64,000 nt of DNA from Nymphalis io (Eukaryota; Arthropoda; Insecta; Lepidoptera; Nymphalidae), in contig NC_065917.1 in assembly GCF_905147045.1 (NCBI RefSeq), positions 3,054,501-3,118,500 of the forward strand, given 5' to 3'. Below, piece by piece: positions 1 to 10,810 of this stretch (the stretch's first letter is position 1; each line of letters begins with the position of its first letter). The translations under genes and the position numbers were made by a program. The notes below the pieces were generated by a model. The model did not search any database and was not told the DNA's origin. It worked only from the letters and a program-made list of their open reading frames with translations.

Positions 1-13
1 CAACCCTTGGCAG
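1..13 (+). CDS. larp: larp (LARP1), 3' end of an upstream coding exon
   Basis: The first 13 bases end in CAG followed at once by GTATGT, a strong splice donor. Read in the phase needed by the next larp exon (26266), they encode N-P-W-Q. LARP1 proteins have a conserved Asn-Pro-Trp just before the proline-rich linker that precedes the WPTxG block, so both sequence and position fit. The exon body lies outside the window. Seen: donor and phase. Known: the NPW motif of LARP1. Inferred: that this is the exon directly upstream. Only four codons are visible, so it stands mainly by its fit to the downstream exons. Confidence 0.65.
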
Positions 14-880
14 GTATGTAAACAAGCTGTTTTTTTTATATGGTTTAGCCATATTTCTCATTGTAAATAACAAGATGTTGTAACATTTCATAATTATATC
101 CAATCAATATGTATTATGATTGAATCTTAGGCTTATTGCATAAGCACTGGTAACAGACAACATAACCTATAAAACATTTTCTTCCAATTTAAATGGATAA
201 AACACACATTTATATATTGTTAATATTATATTTATAATCATAAATATAATTAAATGTATTGGTCAAGCTTTAAAATGACTTTTATAGCTCTGCAAAGTCA
301 TTAATCTTTCAAGTTGAGCAATGTTTACTTTACCGTATTAAAGAATTATTTCAAGCGTTTTCCTTCAAGTATATAACAAGAAATGATGTTTTAATATCAG
401 TTTATCAGATAATTTCATTGTGTAAACGCTTAATAGATTTTTCATGTCATGGACAAGCGTAACCCATGATTAATTCGATATAAATTTTACAGCTTTACTT
501 ATAAATGTTTAAATTAATAGAGATAGAAAGAAGAATCAATGTTTATAAGCAAGTCTGGTAATGTTTAGGAATGTTTTGCATTTTAAATGAAAACAAATAA
601 GGAACATATTATATATTCTAACACACCCCTTTTTCCCTTGACCGGTGAATGGTGTACAGGTTAATTTAGTCTGCCGGTGGATGGGAATTGCGATTCAATG
701 GACATGCTGCTCGCAGTATTGTCATCAGTATACTTGATTATGATTTTTAAAGTAGCTATTATATATTATAGATTTGTTTATACATCTCTAATTTCATAAC
801 AATAGATATATTGTTGTATGTAAGACCTGACAATGTTAATGTAAGTATTCTTCGAAGTGTTTTCTTTATCATCTGCATAT
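14..880. other. AT-rich intron sequence with no recognisable feature
   Basis: No ORF, tRNA, inverted repeat or shared repeat family was seen here. Confidence 0.6.
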
Positions 881-883
881 GAT

Positions 884-1171
884 GTGGTAGGGCTTTGTGC
901 AAGCTCATCTAGGTAGGTACCACCCACTAATCAGATATTCTACTGCAAAACAGCAGTACTTGATAATGTTGTGTTCCGATTTGAAGGGTGAGTGAGCCAG
1001 AGTAATTACAGGCACAAGGGATATAAAATCTTAGTTCCCAAGCTTAGTGCCGCATCGGCTATGTAAGCGAAGGTTGACATTTCTTATAATGCCAATGTCT
1101 AAGGGCATTGGTGACCACTTATCATCAGGTGGCCCATATGCTCGTCCGCCTTCCTATTCTATAAAAAAAAA
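884..1171 (+). repeat. SINE-C, near full length
   Basis: It begins with GGTAGGGCTTTGTGCAAGC, continues through the conserved GGGTGAGTGAGCCAG and CTTAGTTCCCAAG blocks, and ends in ACCACTTATCATCAGGTGG and an A-tail. The A-tail sets the sense strand. This is one of about 36 copies in the window. Confidence 0.9.
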
Positions 1172-2050
1172 TATTTTTTTATGATTTCTTGTGGTGTATA
1201 CGATGAATAGTATATACATAATCAAGTGATTACTGTATATCTTAACACTTATTCTGAAATTTAATGAAATTTCAATTTGTATATAAACATAAACTGTTCC
1301 AGTTACTTATAATATATACTTTTTTTTATTTTTATAATAAGTTCAATTAACATATTTTCATATAAAAGTAAAGTTGTGATGTCATAGAATGTATGTCATA
1401 TATATTTATTTTTCTTTTTTTTTTATTGTGTTAGGTATTATGGTAATATCATTTAATATGAATGCAATTTGTCTGAGTAATGACTTATATACCTTCTGTA
1501 TATAAAAAGACATTGCAATCATATTATGCTTTCAAGTATTTAATATATTGCATTTTTAATGATAGTATATGTAGTATATATAAATTCTAAAAGATTTAAT
1601 AAAAATAATACCTCAATATTTTGTGAAGGAAATGTGTTATTTTATTATGTATAAACATATGCTTATGAATATTTAATGCATAAAAAAGCAACTGTCTTGT
1701 TGGTGTAGTGGCTACTTAAAAGGCTCAAAAGTAAATACCTAGGTTCAAAAACTGGTGGTAGATTTTTTAGAAATTGACCGCAGAGGTCTATTGTTTAGAA
1801 ATTGGATGTTTGTACTCTAGTGTCTTGGAAAGCATCAGTAATGGGTCAGGAGGTCATTCTCATCATAATCAATGTGCCAAATAATATGTTCTTGAAAATA
1901 TATATCATATTACCACCGTTACAAGGTATAATTTATCATTTAGATCAATTTCAGTTTGTGATTGTATTTTTTTATAGTAAAGTACAATACAGTAAGCTTA
2001 ATTGGATAACTGGGCATATGCTTGTTTGTGAGAAGTGTATTCATCTCTTG
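1172..2050. other. AT-rich intron sequence; possible decayed tRNA-like segment
   Basis: Around 1695-1750 the words GTTGGTGTAGTGGCTAC and GGTTCAAAAACTGG suggest an old tRNA-derived SINE head, too degraded to assign. Nothing else was recognised. Confidence 0.3.
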
Positions 2051-2054
2051 TAGT

Positions 2055-2160
2055 GCAGGTCGATAGATACATATGTGGTAGAATTTCATTGACGTATGCT
2101 TCCTCGTGTTTTCTTCCCAATGATTTCACTATGCATACCATTGGGATATTTCCTCTTATT
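2055..2160 (-). repeat. SINE-B remnant, decayed
   Basis: It contains the SINE-B words ACATATGTGGTAGAATTTCA and CCTCGTGTTTTCTTC in order, with many substitutions and both ends lost. Confidence 0.45.
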
Positions 2161-2204
2161 GATTTATATAATATGTAACATCTATACTAATATTGTAAAT
2201 GAGA

Positions 2205-2330
2205 TAGTAATTATGTCTGTTACACTATCGCAGATAAATCACTGAACTAATTTTGATGAAATTTGGTATGCAGCAAAACTTACGTCCTTGTGGTTTTAGC
2301 TTCATATCTTGATGTTACCAAGCACCTGAC
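2205..2330 (+). repeat. Family D dispersed repeat fragment
   Basis: It has the family core, TCTGTTAC then a predicate-like spacing to ATTTTGATGAAATTTGGTATG. The same core recurs around 18900, 27720, 28980, 36030, 47570, 48400, 54310, 55570, 60780 and 61740. Class unknown. Confidence 0.55.
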
Positions 2331-2360
2331 TTTTCATTCAATTTTATATCTTTAAGTAAA

Positions 2361-2524
2361 TTTTTTTTTATAGTATAGGTAGGTGTACGTGTATTTGGGA
2401 CACCTGATGCTAAGTGGTCACCAACATGTATGGACATTGGCATTGTAACCAATGAAAGAAATGTTAACCATAGTTTACATCGCCAATGTCCCTTGTGCCT
2501 GTAATAACACTGGCTCAATCTCAT
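2361..2524 (-). repeat. SINE-C, 5'-truncated and diverged
   Basis: It starts at the T-run that complements the poly(A) tail, then CACCTGATGCTAAGTGGTCA and later TCCCTTGTGCCTG. The tRNA-distal half is missing. Confidence 0.75.
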
Positions 2525-3144
2525 AAATGAATCTATCAATTTAATAGAATTAAGTACTTAAGATATTCTAATATTGCACATAGATTGTATAATATGTCAA
2601 TATATAATGTAATGTTTGTGTATACTAACGAGAATTATGAATGAAAGTACTGTATATTAATTATCAATAAGAGTATATCTATTAATCCCATTGTTAATTA
2701 CCTCAACATATATTATTTAGTCTATTCCGACTTTTTATGGTTAAAATTTATACATAGCAATTTCTCCCACTTTCCCATTTTAAGTTGAATATTGCATAAA
2801 ACCTTTCTTAGCGGTTGCCTATACTGATACCGAAACCTGTGTTCCAAATTTCAGCCTTTTAGATTTAATAGTTTTGACTGTGCGTTGACATCTGTCAGGA
2901 CATACAATTTTATAATTATAGATTTTGCATAATGTTAACATAAATGTATTTTAAAAAACTATTGTTGAAAATACAATTTATTTCTAGCTGTGGATTCTAA
3001 TCAGGCAATAACTGGCTGATCTGAGCCAAAATACATATATTCTTTATAAAAGTAAAGCTGAGCACTTTTGATAGGATTATTTTGAATGTAAAGGGCTTAC
3101 ACTTTCATGCCTCAGAATAATCCTTACTAATATTATTAATACAA

Positions 3145-4080
3145 AATTGAGTATTTTTGTTTGTTTGTTACGCTTTCAAGACTTAACGACTCAATTATTT
3201 ATTTTGCATACACATTATCAGCAGTGGATAAAAAGACATAACTGCTCTCCCTCCCCAACACGGGCAGAAACTAGCTCGACGTCTATAGACATTGTCAATT
3301 GCTTAGCTATTGTGTATAGTACAGTGTGTGGGACAGTATCCTTGAAGTATTAAGTATTTACGTGACCATTATTAGCATTTATAGTTATGTAAAGTAATTG
3401 AATAAGAAATGACTTTTATTGATATAAAAACTTTATAGTTGCTCCTCATAATATGTTGAATGCTAAACTTGTAAGTTTATATGCTTAATTTATATAGTAT
3501 ATATGTAATTGTGAGTTAATTAAATATACAGCTGTTACGGTCTACTGGATAGAACATGTAAATATGGACTGGTACGAGTTCTATTTTTTTTGAATTGCAT
3601 ATTTTTGCATTTACAAGACTGTAAACTGCATGTGGTACAATAAATACATCTCTATATATCAAATGATTGTCACTATGTATTCATAAATAAATAGTTTTTT
3701 TTTGCACTTATGGGTTCCTCGTCCCATTTCAGACCCATCTGGTCTTAGCGATAATTGAACCTGGGTGTAATAATAAAGCCCTAAAATTTTCATCCTACAT
3801 ATTTTCTTGTGTATTTTCTAAACAAATTTTTGAAAAATAAGTAGCTGTCTGTATGTTTGTTACCAAATCACCTCTGAATGGATCGTAATGAAATTTGACA
3901 TTTATGTAGCCTTGGATCTGATGGATGTAGACCTATAAATTAATGGGTAAAATAAATTTCAAATGGATGAAATCGCATGAAACAAGTAATTATTACTAAA
4001 GGTCACTTCGGTAAGTGATTTCTGGTTGCAATGTAACATTTAAAAGGTACTCCTATAAATTATAGTATGTTCCTTCAAGG
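3145..4080. other. AT-rich sequence with two weak family D pieces
   Basis: Family D-like words occur at 3150-3240 (TTTGTTTGTTACGCTTTC) and 3840-3960 (GTAATGAAATTTGACATTT). Otherwise I see nothing. Confidence 0.3.
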
Positions 4081-4090
4081 CTGTTATAAA

Positions 4091-4290
4091 ATAGATAGGC
4101 AAACGTCCAAATTGGTGACATGATGGTAAGTGGTCACCACCGCCCATATACATTGGAACTGTAAAAAATATAAACCATTCTTTGCATAACCAATGCGCCG
4201 CCAACCTTGGGAACTAAGATTATAATGTCCCTTGTATCTAGTTACTCTTACTCACTCACCCTTCAAATCAGAACAAAACAGTACTAAGTA
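4091..4290 (-). repeat. SINE-C, 5'-truncated and diverged
   Basis: It contains GATGGTAAGTGGTCACCACC, GCCGCCAACCTTGGGAACTA and CTCACTCACCCTTCAAAT in the expected antisense order. Confidence 0.75.
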
Positions 4291-4960
4291 AATATTTATA
4301 ATAAATGAGTATTATTTTTTTTGGTCCGGTAGGATGGCAGAGTGACACATGCGTCACCATGGTATATTGTCAGTCTGCCTACCTATAATATATGTATATA
4401 TACTTAAATTTATATATAATATATAGAAAAGCGAAAAGTATGTGTGGTATTTGATTATACAAACGGATACTTTGTCCCATGAATAAGTTATTGATTTTAA
4501 TCGAAAATATTTATCATTATGAAATTTTGCATACACGGTGTCTGGTGTATAGAAAAGGAAATATTTTACCTAAACCATCCCCCCCCCCCTTTACCATGGG
4601 TGGAAACTACAAATAGTCAGTTTTATATTATCAAAAAAATTCCTTAACCTTTTTTTTTAACTTTTAAACTGATATCTTGAACAGTATAGCGATAAGTGTC
4701 TCGTATGAACCGAATCTGGGACCTTGGATGTTGAGCAGTTGTCGTGTCGGTTCCAATTCGTCGATTACAAAACTTCATTATTTTACTTTCATTGCATATC
4801 GTAACTTTATGATGTATTATGTCAGTTTACGTAATGTTTTTTTTTTTTTTAATGTGTAAATATCTTAGCGTTCGGCACGACAGGTAACCGAGACTTCGTC
4901 AAACGGATAAGCGTAAGATTTCGAGCGTCGGATTTGTTCGCACATCAATCCTCGTGAGTA

Positions 4961-5270
4961 CCGTAACCGTAACCGTAACAGCCTGTGAATGTCCCACTGC
5001 TGGGCTAAAGGCCTCCTCTCCTCTTTTTGAGGAGAAGGTTTGGAGCTTATTCCACCACGCTGCTCCAATGCGGGTTGGTAGAATTCACATGTGGCAGAAC
5101 TTCAGTGAAATTAGACACATGCAGGTTTCCTCACGATGTTTTCCTTCACCGTAAAGCACGAGATGAATTATAATCACAAATTAAGCACATGAAAATTCAG
5201 TGGTGCTCGCCCGGGTTTGAACCAACGATCGTCGGTTAAGATTCACGCGTTCTTACCACAGGGCCATCTC
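4961..5270 (-). repeat. SINE-B, full length, with target-site duplication
   Basis: The tRNA-like head (antisense, right end) and the 3' end ending GGCTGTTACGG are both present. The tail is a short run of GGTTAC units. The 10-bp duplication CTCGTGAGTA flanks it at 4951-4960 and 5268-5277, overlapping the head end slightly. Confidence 0.93.
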
Positions 5271-5418
5271 GTGAGTAACGCGGCCCTTATATCATTTTTT
5301 TATTTTGTTCACGTATTCGCTTTTCGTTTATTGAATACTCGATCGCGTCATCGTTTTTCGTATCTTTTTATATAGTAGTGTATCGTTTATTGGTATTTAC
5401 ATATATATACTGAATATA

Positions 5419-5535
5419 ATAATAATAATATTCTCCCGATCGATTTCGGCGACCGCTTCAACTCCCTGCCTGGTGTCGTTCATGTGCTCGCATGTGGCTT
5501 ATGTAGCCAATCTGCTTACTGATGATGCTCCCGCA
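5419..5535 (-). mobile_element. LINE 3' end encoding a C-terminal C2H2 zinc finger, with (ATT)n tail
   Basis: On the minus strand one frame reads CPLCGSIISKQIGYISHMRAH followed by a stop at 5458-5460. The spacing Cys-x2-Cys, then 12 residues, then His-x3-His is a C2H2 finger. Insect LINEs of several clades carry such fingers after the reverse transcriptase. The 3' UTR is short and ends in an (ATT)n run. An in-frame stop just upstream of VLKC marks the 5' truncation. The 3' UTR resembles the end of SINE-E. Clade not determined. Confidence 0.6.
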
Positions 5536-5682
5536 TAGCGGGCATTTGAGCACTCAATTGAAAATTAAATTATTACATTTTTTTTTGGTATTTTAGTAGT
5601 GTTTTTTTTAATCTACACGGGTCTTCAAAATATTCATTCGCTCAGACCATCAGTAGGGCTAAACAAAAGTCACCTCAGAAAA

Positions 5683-5820
5683 CGGTCGTGAAATGTCAGA
5701 CAGTGGTATACGATGTTGACCGTTATAATCATAACATTACAAGAATACACGCGTCAAAATAGTATATCAACATAAGTCGGCTGTCGACATTTCACGGATG
5801 AGTAGTTTAGTTCTTACAGA
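5683..5820. mobile_element. Family J palindromic MITE-like element, copy 1
   Basis: CGTGAAATGTC near the left end pairs with GACATTTCACG near the right end. The interior AACATTACAAGAATACACGC and ATAGTATATCAACATAAGTC recurs, in either orientation, at about 33940, 37105, 50610, 51765 and 54815. Confidence 0.65.
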
Positions 5821-5910
5821 ACAGCAATTGAACGGGGAAATGCTGGTAGCGATCTTGCGACCATTCCAGGCGGCTGTCATGATTTGTGCGGTATCTTTAT
5901 TTAATTATGG

Positions 5911-6134
5911 AATGGAATTCCTTACAAGCTCACGTGTTCCCCTCCTCTTACAACCCGGGTTCCTTCAAACGAGGCGTGAAGAGGCATCTTGCGGGCCGGC
6001 ATGGCGGGGACGGCTAGTACAGAACATTCTTCCCGACTGTACTGGCCGTCGTCGCGTTTGGACTCTACTACCACTTACCATCAGGTGGAGTGGAGTCATT
6101 TGCCATCCCGGGGCATATAAAAAAAAAAAAAAAA
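5911..6134 (+). mobile_element. CR1/Jockey-type LINE, strongly 5'-truncated copy
   Basis: It matches the last ~225 bp of the long LINE at 57553-59768, from TGGAATTCCTTAC through the end of the ORF and the hairpin ACCATCAGGTGG region to a 15-base A-tail. It keeps the uninterrupted C-terminal segment CTCCTCTTACAACCC, which the long copy has lost. Confidence 0.9.
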
Positions 6135-6135
6135 T

Positions 6136-6275
6136 TATGATTCAAAGTCAAAGTCAAAAATCTTTATTCAATATAGAAGCGTTACACTTGTTTATTGATT
6201 GTCATAAATCTACCACCGGTTCGGAAATAAACACCTCAGACCTGAGAAGAACCGGGAAAGAAACTCGGCCTTTAC
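6136..6275 (-). repeat. Family K dispersed repeat
   Basis: It starts with TCAAAGTCAAAGTCAAAAATC (a TTTGAC tandem tail in antisense) and carries CTACCACCGGTTCGGAA and GAGAAGAACCGGGAAAG. Related copies are near 8200, 8570, 19300, 24100, 27310 and 31760. Class unknown. Confidence 0.6.
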
Positions 6276-6455
6276 AATTAATAAAATACAACAATAGCCA
6301 AATTATATATACCTTTTTTTATTTAAAATAATCTGGAGGCGATCGTTTCATTCCCAGGGTGTGCAATCATTTAAAAATTTGCTATATAATTATTTGACTT
6401 TATTGTAAATAAGGTATATATTGTAAAATTATATAATCACATATGAATAAAGTAC

Positions 6456-6742
6456 AGTAAGAGCCTGTGAATATCCCACTGCTGGGCTAAGGCTTTCTCT
6501 CCTTTTTTGAGGAGAAGGTTTGGAGCTTATTCCACCATGCTGCTCCAGAATGCTGCTGCAGAATTTCAATGAATTTAAACACATGCAGGTTTTCTCACGA
6601 TGTTTTCCTTCACCGTCAAGCACGAGATGAATTACAATCACAAATTAAGCACATGAAAATTCGGTGGTGCTTGCTCGGGTTTGAACCCACGATCATCGGT
6701 TAAGGTTCACGCGTTCTTACCACTGGGCCATCTCGTCTCGTG
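6456..6742 (-). repeat. SINE-B, full length, with target-site duplication
   Basis: Head and 3' end are both present, with a small rearrangement at the GCTGCTCC block. The 12-bp duplication TGAATAAAGTAC is at 6444-6455 and 6743-6754. Confidence 0.92.
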
Positions 6743-6938
6743 TGAATAAAGTACGTTCAAATTATTATCTAGTTACCAACCTACCTAAATAGTTTAATAA
6801 TATGTTATGTACTTAAAACTAAGTTATATGTTTTATTATCGATTGATACATATAATTAAATATGCAATTAAGATATTGTATGTTACATAATTTAGATACA
6901 ATAACCTCGTATAATGAAGGAATTACTTGTTGATATAT

Positions 6939-7165
6939 AATAATAATAATAATATCCTAGGACATTTTTCACACACGGCCATCTGATCCCAAATTAAGCT
7001 TGTACAGAGCTTGTGCTATGGAAACCAGACAACTGGTATACATGTACTACTTTCCTTTTGTAAATACATACTTATATAGATAATTACACCCAGACAGTAC
7101 AAACAGACATGTTCATGCAAAAGGAACAATTGTCTGTCCTGGGTGGACAGACACCGGCTCGTCAT
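6939..7165 (-). repeat. SINE-A with its tRNA-like head mostly deleted
   Basis: It runs from the (ATT)n tail through GGACATTTTTCACACACGGC and GTTTATGGA-type core words to TGTCTGTCCTGGGTGG. It then jumps to the first bases of the head (CCGGCTCGTC), so most of the tRNA-like region is gone. Confidence 0.85.
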
Positions 7166-7170
7166 AATAT

Positions 7171-7352
7171 ATAAGTGGTCACCGCCGCCCATAAACATTT
7201 TGGTCGTAAGTATTAAGAACCGACGGTGATAACTAAGATGTTATGTCTCTTGTGCCTGTAGTTACACTGGCTCACTCACCTTCAAACAGGAACACACCAA
7301 TATTAAGTATTGCTCTTTGGCGGTAGAATATGTGATGACTTGGTACCTACCC
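7171..7352 (-). repeat. SINE-C, old copy
   Basis: It contains AAGTGGTCACCGCCGCCC, AACTAAGATGTTATGTCTC and GGCGGTAGAATATGTGATGA in order. It abuts the next SINE-C copy. Confidence 0.75.
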
Positions 7353-7362
7353 GTTATATATA

Positions 7363-7664
7363 TTTTTTTTATTTTTTTTATAGAATAGGAAGGCGGACGA
7401 GCATATGGGCCACCTGATGGTAAGTGGTCACCAACGCTCTTAGACATTAGCATTGTAAGAAATGTCAACCATCGCTTACATATCCAATGCGCCACCAACC
7501 TTGGGAACTAAGATTTTATGTCCCTTGTGCCTGTAATTACACTGGCTCACTCACCCTTCAAACCGGAACACAACAATATCAAGTATTGCTGTTTTGCGGT
7601 AGAATATCTGATGAGTGGGTGGTACCTACCCAGACGAGCTTGCACAAAGCCCTACCACCAGTAA
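7363..7664 (-). repeat. SINE-C, full length
   Basis: A T-run and TAGAATAGGAAGGCGG open it, and CCCTACCACCAGTAA closes it. All internal blocks are present. Confidence 0.93.
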
Positions 7665-7683
7665 AATATTATATAACATACAC

Positions 7684-7840
7684 CGGGTTCCTTCAAACGG
7701 GGCGTGAAGAGGCATCTTGCGGGCCGGCAAGGCGGGGCGGCTATTGCAGAACATTCTTCCCGACAGTACTGGCCGTCGTTGCGTTTGGACTCTACTACCA
7801 CTTACCATCACTTGCCCTCCCGGAAAATATAAAAAAAAAA
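7684..7840 (+). mobile_element. CR1/Jockey-type LINE, ~150 bp 3' remnant
   Basis: It matches the long LINE from CGGGTTCCTTCAAACG to the A-tail, with a deletion removing the right arm of the 3' hairpin. ATACACC occurs just before it and just after its A-tail, a possible 7-bp duplication. It sits between two SINE-C pieces. Confidence 0.85.
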
Positions 7841-7854
7841 TACACCATTTATGT

Positions 7855-7914
7855 ATATCTGATGAGCGTGTGTTACCTATTCAATCGAGCTTGCACACGG
7901 ACCTACCACCAAGT
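7855..7914 (-). repeat. SINE-C, short 5' fragment
   Basis: ATATCTGATGAGCG through GACCTACCACCAAGTA is the head end of SINE-C in antisense. Confidence 0.7.
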
Positions 7915-8287
7915 AGCATTTTTGGAACGATGTTCTTTTTTTTAAAATATTTTTGTATAAAACGATAGAATATAATCGACCTTTGATTTCTCTTGAACTT
8001 TAGTTTTAAGGTCGAATAATATACGATACGGCCTCTTATGTGTAACAAATTGAAACTATTATTATCTCTTTCATACACGTCTCAATTTGTACGCTAGAAC
8101 AGGACGTTACGACGTTCGGTCGAAAAATTACCGATAAGCCTCCACTCTTAACTGCGTCTACTCTGAAACCGCATGTGTCGCAGGTATATAACGAAGCAAT
8201 ATTGTCAAAATATACTTTATTTAAGTAAGTTTTCACGTGCACTTTTCTTCATAAAGCTACCACCAGCTAAGAAATTCAGTACTCTTG

Positions 8288-8562
8288 TATATGCTCGTCC
8301 GCCTTCCTATACTATATGGGCCACCTGATGGTAAATGGTCACCAACGCCCATTGGTATTGTAAGAAATGTTAACCATCGCTTACATCGCCAATGCACCAC
8401 CATCCTTGGGAAATAAGATGTTATGTTCCTTGTGCCTGTAATTACACTGACTCACTCACCTTTCAAACCGGAACACAACAATACCAAGTTCTGCTGTTTT
8501 GCGCTTGAATATCTGATGAATACCTACACAGACGAGCTTGCACAAAGCCCTACAACCAGTAA
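8288..8562 (-). repeat. SINE-C with an inverted 3' tip
   Basis: The body is antisense from ATGGGCCACCTGATGGTAAA to CCTACAACCAGTAAA. The first ~24 bases (ATGCTCGTCCGCCTTCCTAT) are in the opposite orientation, a local inversion of the 3' end. Confidence 0.88.
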
Positions 8563-8564
8563 AA

Positions 8565-8705
8565 ACTACTTTTGAGTTTCTTGCCGTTTCTTCTCTCTAG
8601 AATCAGAATACAGTCCGAACCGGTAGTAGCTTAACGTTTAATTTAATACTATAACATGTCGATTCAAAAGTGCCAAGTCTACTTGAATAAAGAATTATTT
8701 GATTT
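8565..8705 (+). repeat. Family K dispersed repeat
   Basis: It has GAGTTTCTTGCCGTTTCTTC, AGTCCGAACCGGTAGTAGC and GAATAAAGAATTATTTGATT in the family order. A further K-like piece lies at about 8200-8265 in antisense (GTCAAAATATACTTTATTTA). Confidence 0.55.
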
Positions 8706-8896
8706 ACTTCGATTTGGTTAGGTTTCGGGGAATTCTTATTAGCAGCACTGCGTTCATATGATATGATGTAGACTTGAAGATGACAAAGAGTATGAGTTGA
8801 CGTGTCAATGAATAAAAACTTAAAATTTTCACTTGACAATTAAAATTGTCATAAAAATGTACTTTGTTTTGATAAAACAAAGGAGTTTGTATATTT

Positions 8897-8967
8897 GAAT
8901 CGAATGGTGCAGCGGTCACTGCGTCTGGCTTTTAGCCAGAGGTCGCGTTATCGATTCCCGTTCCAGT
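8897..8967 (+). repeat. tRNA-like segment, SINE head or tRNA pseudogene
   Basis: GGTGCAGCGGTCACTG resembles a D-arm and A box, and TCGCGTTATCGATTCCCG a B box. CTGGC and GCCAG can pair around TTTTA. Only one copy is in the window. No T-run terminator follows, so a working tRNA is unlikely. Confidence 0.35.
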
Positions 8968-9360
8968 CAATTATCTCAAATGCCTGTACGTTTCCGGAAT
9001 AGAAACGGCAATTTGTATAGATTTAAGAGCAAGTGATGCCGGGGCACGGTGTACGTTTATTTTGGATTGAGTTCAAATTTTAAACAATGTGTATTTTAAA
9101 TTTTGGCTATGAACTGATGCTGATTAATTCGGTCAAGTTTATGAAGCGTACTCATGTTTTTAAAATATAATATTTTCCTAAAGAGTTAGCGTGAAGGTAT
9201 CCGATCACAGGACTTAAGACAAATAAACAGCATTGAATTGAAGCGATATCATTGGTCCATATAATCTCGAATAGTCTATGATATTCACTATGGATTCGCG
9301 AGAAAATTGCGTTTTGAATGTCGATAGTTTTATCGGAAATTGTAAGTAAAATTATAATAT

Positions 9361-9611
9361 ATCCTGGGACATTATTCACATACGGCTATCTGATTCCAAA
9401 TTAAGCAGAGCTTCTCCTATGGAAACCAGACAACTGATATACTACATAAATTACTTTTCTTTTGTAAATACATACTTATATAGATAATGACACTCAGACC
9501 CAGGACAAACAGACATGTTCATGCGCACAAATGTCTGTCCTGGGTGGGATTTGAACCCACAAACTTCGGCGTGAAAGGCAAGTATGTACCAACCACGCCA
9601 ATCGGCTCGTC
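9361..9611 (-). repeat. SINE-A, full length
   Basis: The tRNA-Glu-like head is at the right end (antisense), with B-box complement GGGATTTGAACCCAC. Core words GGAAACCAGACAACTGATAT and AAATACATACTTATATAG follow. Imperfect duplications AATTATAATATAT and AATTTTAATATAT flank it. Confidence 0.9.
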
Positions 9612-9704
9612 GTAATTTTAATATATAAGTAGTTCAGTATAATTTTGTTATTATACACATTATATACATAATATACATAAATTATATACATAAATATATA
9701 ATTG

Positions 9705-9775
9705 TTTGCATATAATATAGCAGAGCTATTAGAGAATCGCTTGGCATGTGTATATTTAAGATTTGTTTATCTTAA
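9705..9775 (+). repeat. Family G fragment
   Basis: ATAGCAGAGCTATTAGAGAA and TCGCTTGGCATGTGTATAT match the G copies at 41388-41570 and 45770-45940. Confidence 0.5.
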
Positions 9776-10007
9776 CTCCCCTTTCAATTGTAAGTTTTAT
9801 GCTTTTAAAATTATAATGTTGTGGGTTTTTTTTTTAATCGTACACCACCACCGTGATGATAGAATGCTGGCTGTAGGGTTATGGGCAACTCGTTCGGGTC
9901 AAGTATTTCCTCTTTTTAAGATTTAACGACTAGTATAGTGGTGGTCTTCCTGATTCATTGAGGTGGTAGCAACGGGGTATATAAGCTTTAAACATTTACA
10001 TCCGGTT

Positions 10008-10304
10008 ATGATGATATTCTCCCGACCTGATACCAGCCACGCCGGCCAACGAAGCCAAGCCTACTGCTCGGAACATATAGCGCACAAGTGTGTGCGCAAA
10101 CACAGTTATCTATTCCCTAACTCTCATTATCCGAAGGGACGGCAAATCCAACGAGACCGGAATGAGTTCAGGCGCGGGACCAACCACTTTACGTGCTTTC
10201 TAAGACTCGTCGTCACAGCTACTAAGAATTTTCCGACGGAAAAATCCCATAACTTTTTATCCCGGGATATGCGGCCTTATATCTAGCCATTAGACCAAGA
10301 GTCT
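10008..10304 (-). repeat. SINE-E, near full length
   Basis: The antisense 3' end GATATTCTCCCGACC is followed by the family body: GCACAAGTGTGTGCGC, CTCTCATTATCCGAAGGGAC, GGAATGAGTTCAGGCG, AACTTTTTATC. It closes with the tRNA-like head complement CTAGCCATTAGACCAAG. Confidence 0.85.
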
Positions 10305-10489
10305 ACTTCTTCAGCTCCAAGCTCCAAACCATCGGATCCACCTTTACAATATGTTGTGACAGCGAAACATGTGTCCCGGTTCGACGTCAAACGTCACGGC
10401 TCCTAGTATCGATCACAAACTTGACCTATATACATTACCTTGAAATACATACAGCGACGTGATTGTGTGATGCAGTATCGCTACGTGAA

Positions 10490-10527
<38 letters not shown>
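10490..10527. repeat. (GT)n microsatellite
   Basis: An uninterrupted GT run of about 28 bases inside a slightly longer GT-rich stretch. Confidence 0.95.
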
Positions 10528-10529
<2 letters not shown>

Positions 10530-10810
10530 GACTGACCTCGGAAATGATTGATTATGATACGTTTTATGGGAAATTAGTCGACCGTTCGGACATCGTATGG
10601 GTGTGAAATGGTGAACATTTTATTTTGGACAGCGTTATTAGTGAGCGTGTCCATTTCATTATTACTATGTTTAAATCCAAGCCAATCGGTCCGAATAGTT
10701 TCGGAGATCTCGTAAGGAGTCAATCAGTGTTATTTCGCTATATACAACGCCACTCACCATCAGCTGATCCCATTTGACAGTCCGCCTACCAATTCCTGAT
10801 ATTCGTGAAA

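Noticed and set aside
4865..5068. Frames such as MEQRGGISSKPSPQK repeated at many loci
   Set aside because: They are translations of SINE-B, sense or antisense, with no homologous domain.
5798..6331. 177-residue ORF
   Set aside because: It spans a family J end, a LINE 3' tail in the wrong frame and a K repeat; it is not a gene.
7487..7945. Recurring ~60-residue frame starting MRHQPWELR in several places (7487, 20031, 21887, 63675 and minus-strand 13618, 37190, 38202)
   Set aside because: It is the antisense reading of SINE-C. Its conservation follows from copies of one repeat, not from selection on a protein, and frames end at random.
9702..9926. Small ORF next to SINE-A
   Set aside because: It only overlaps family G and unique AT-rich sequence; no support.
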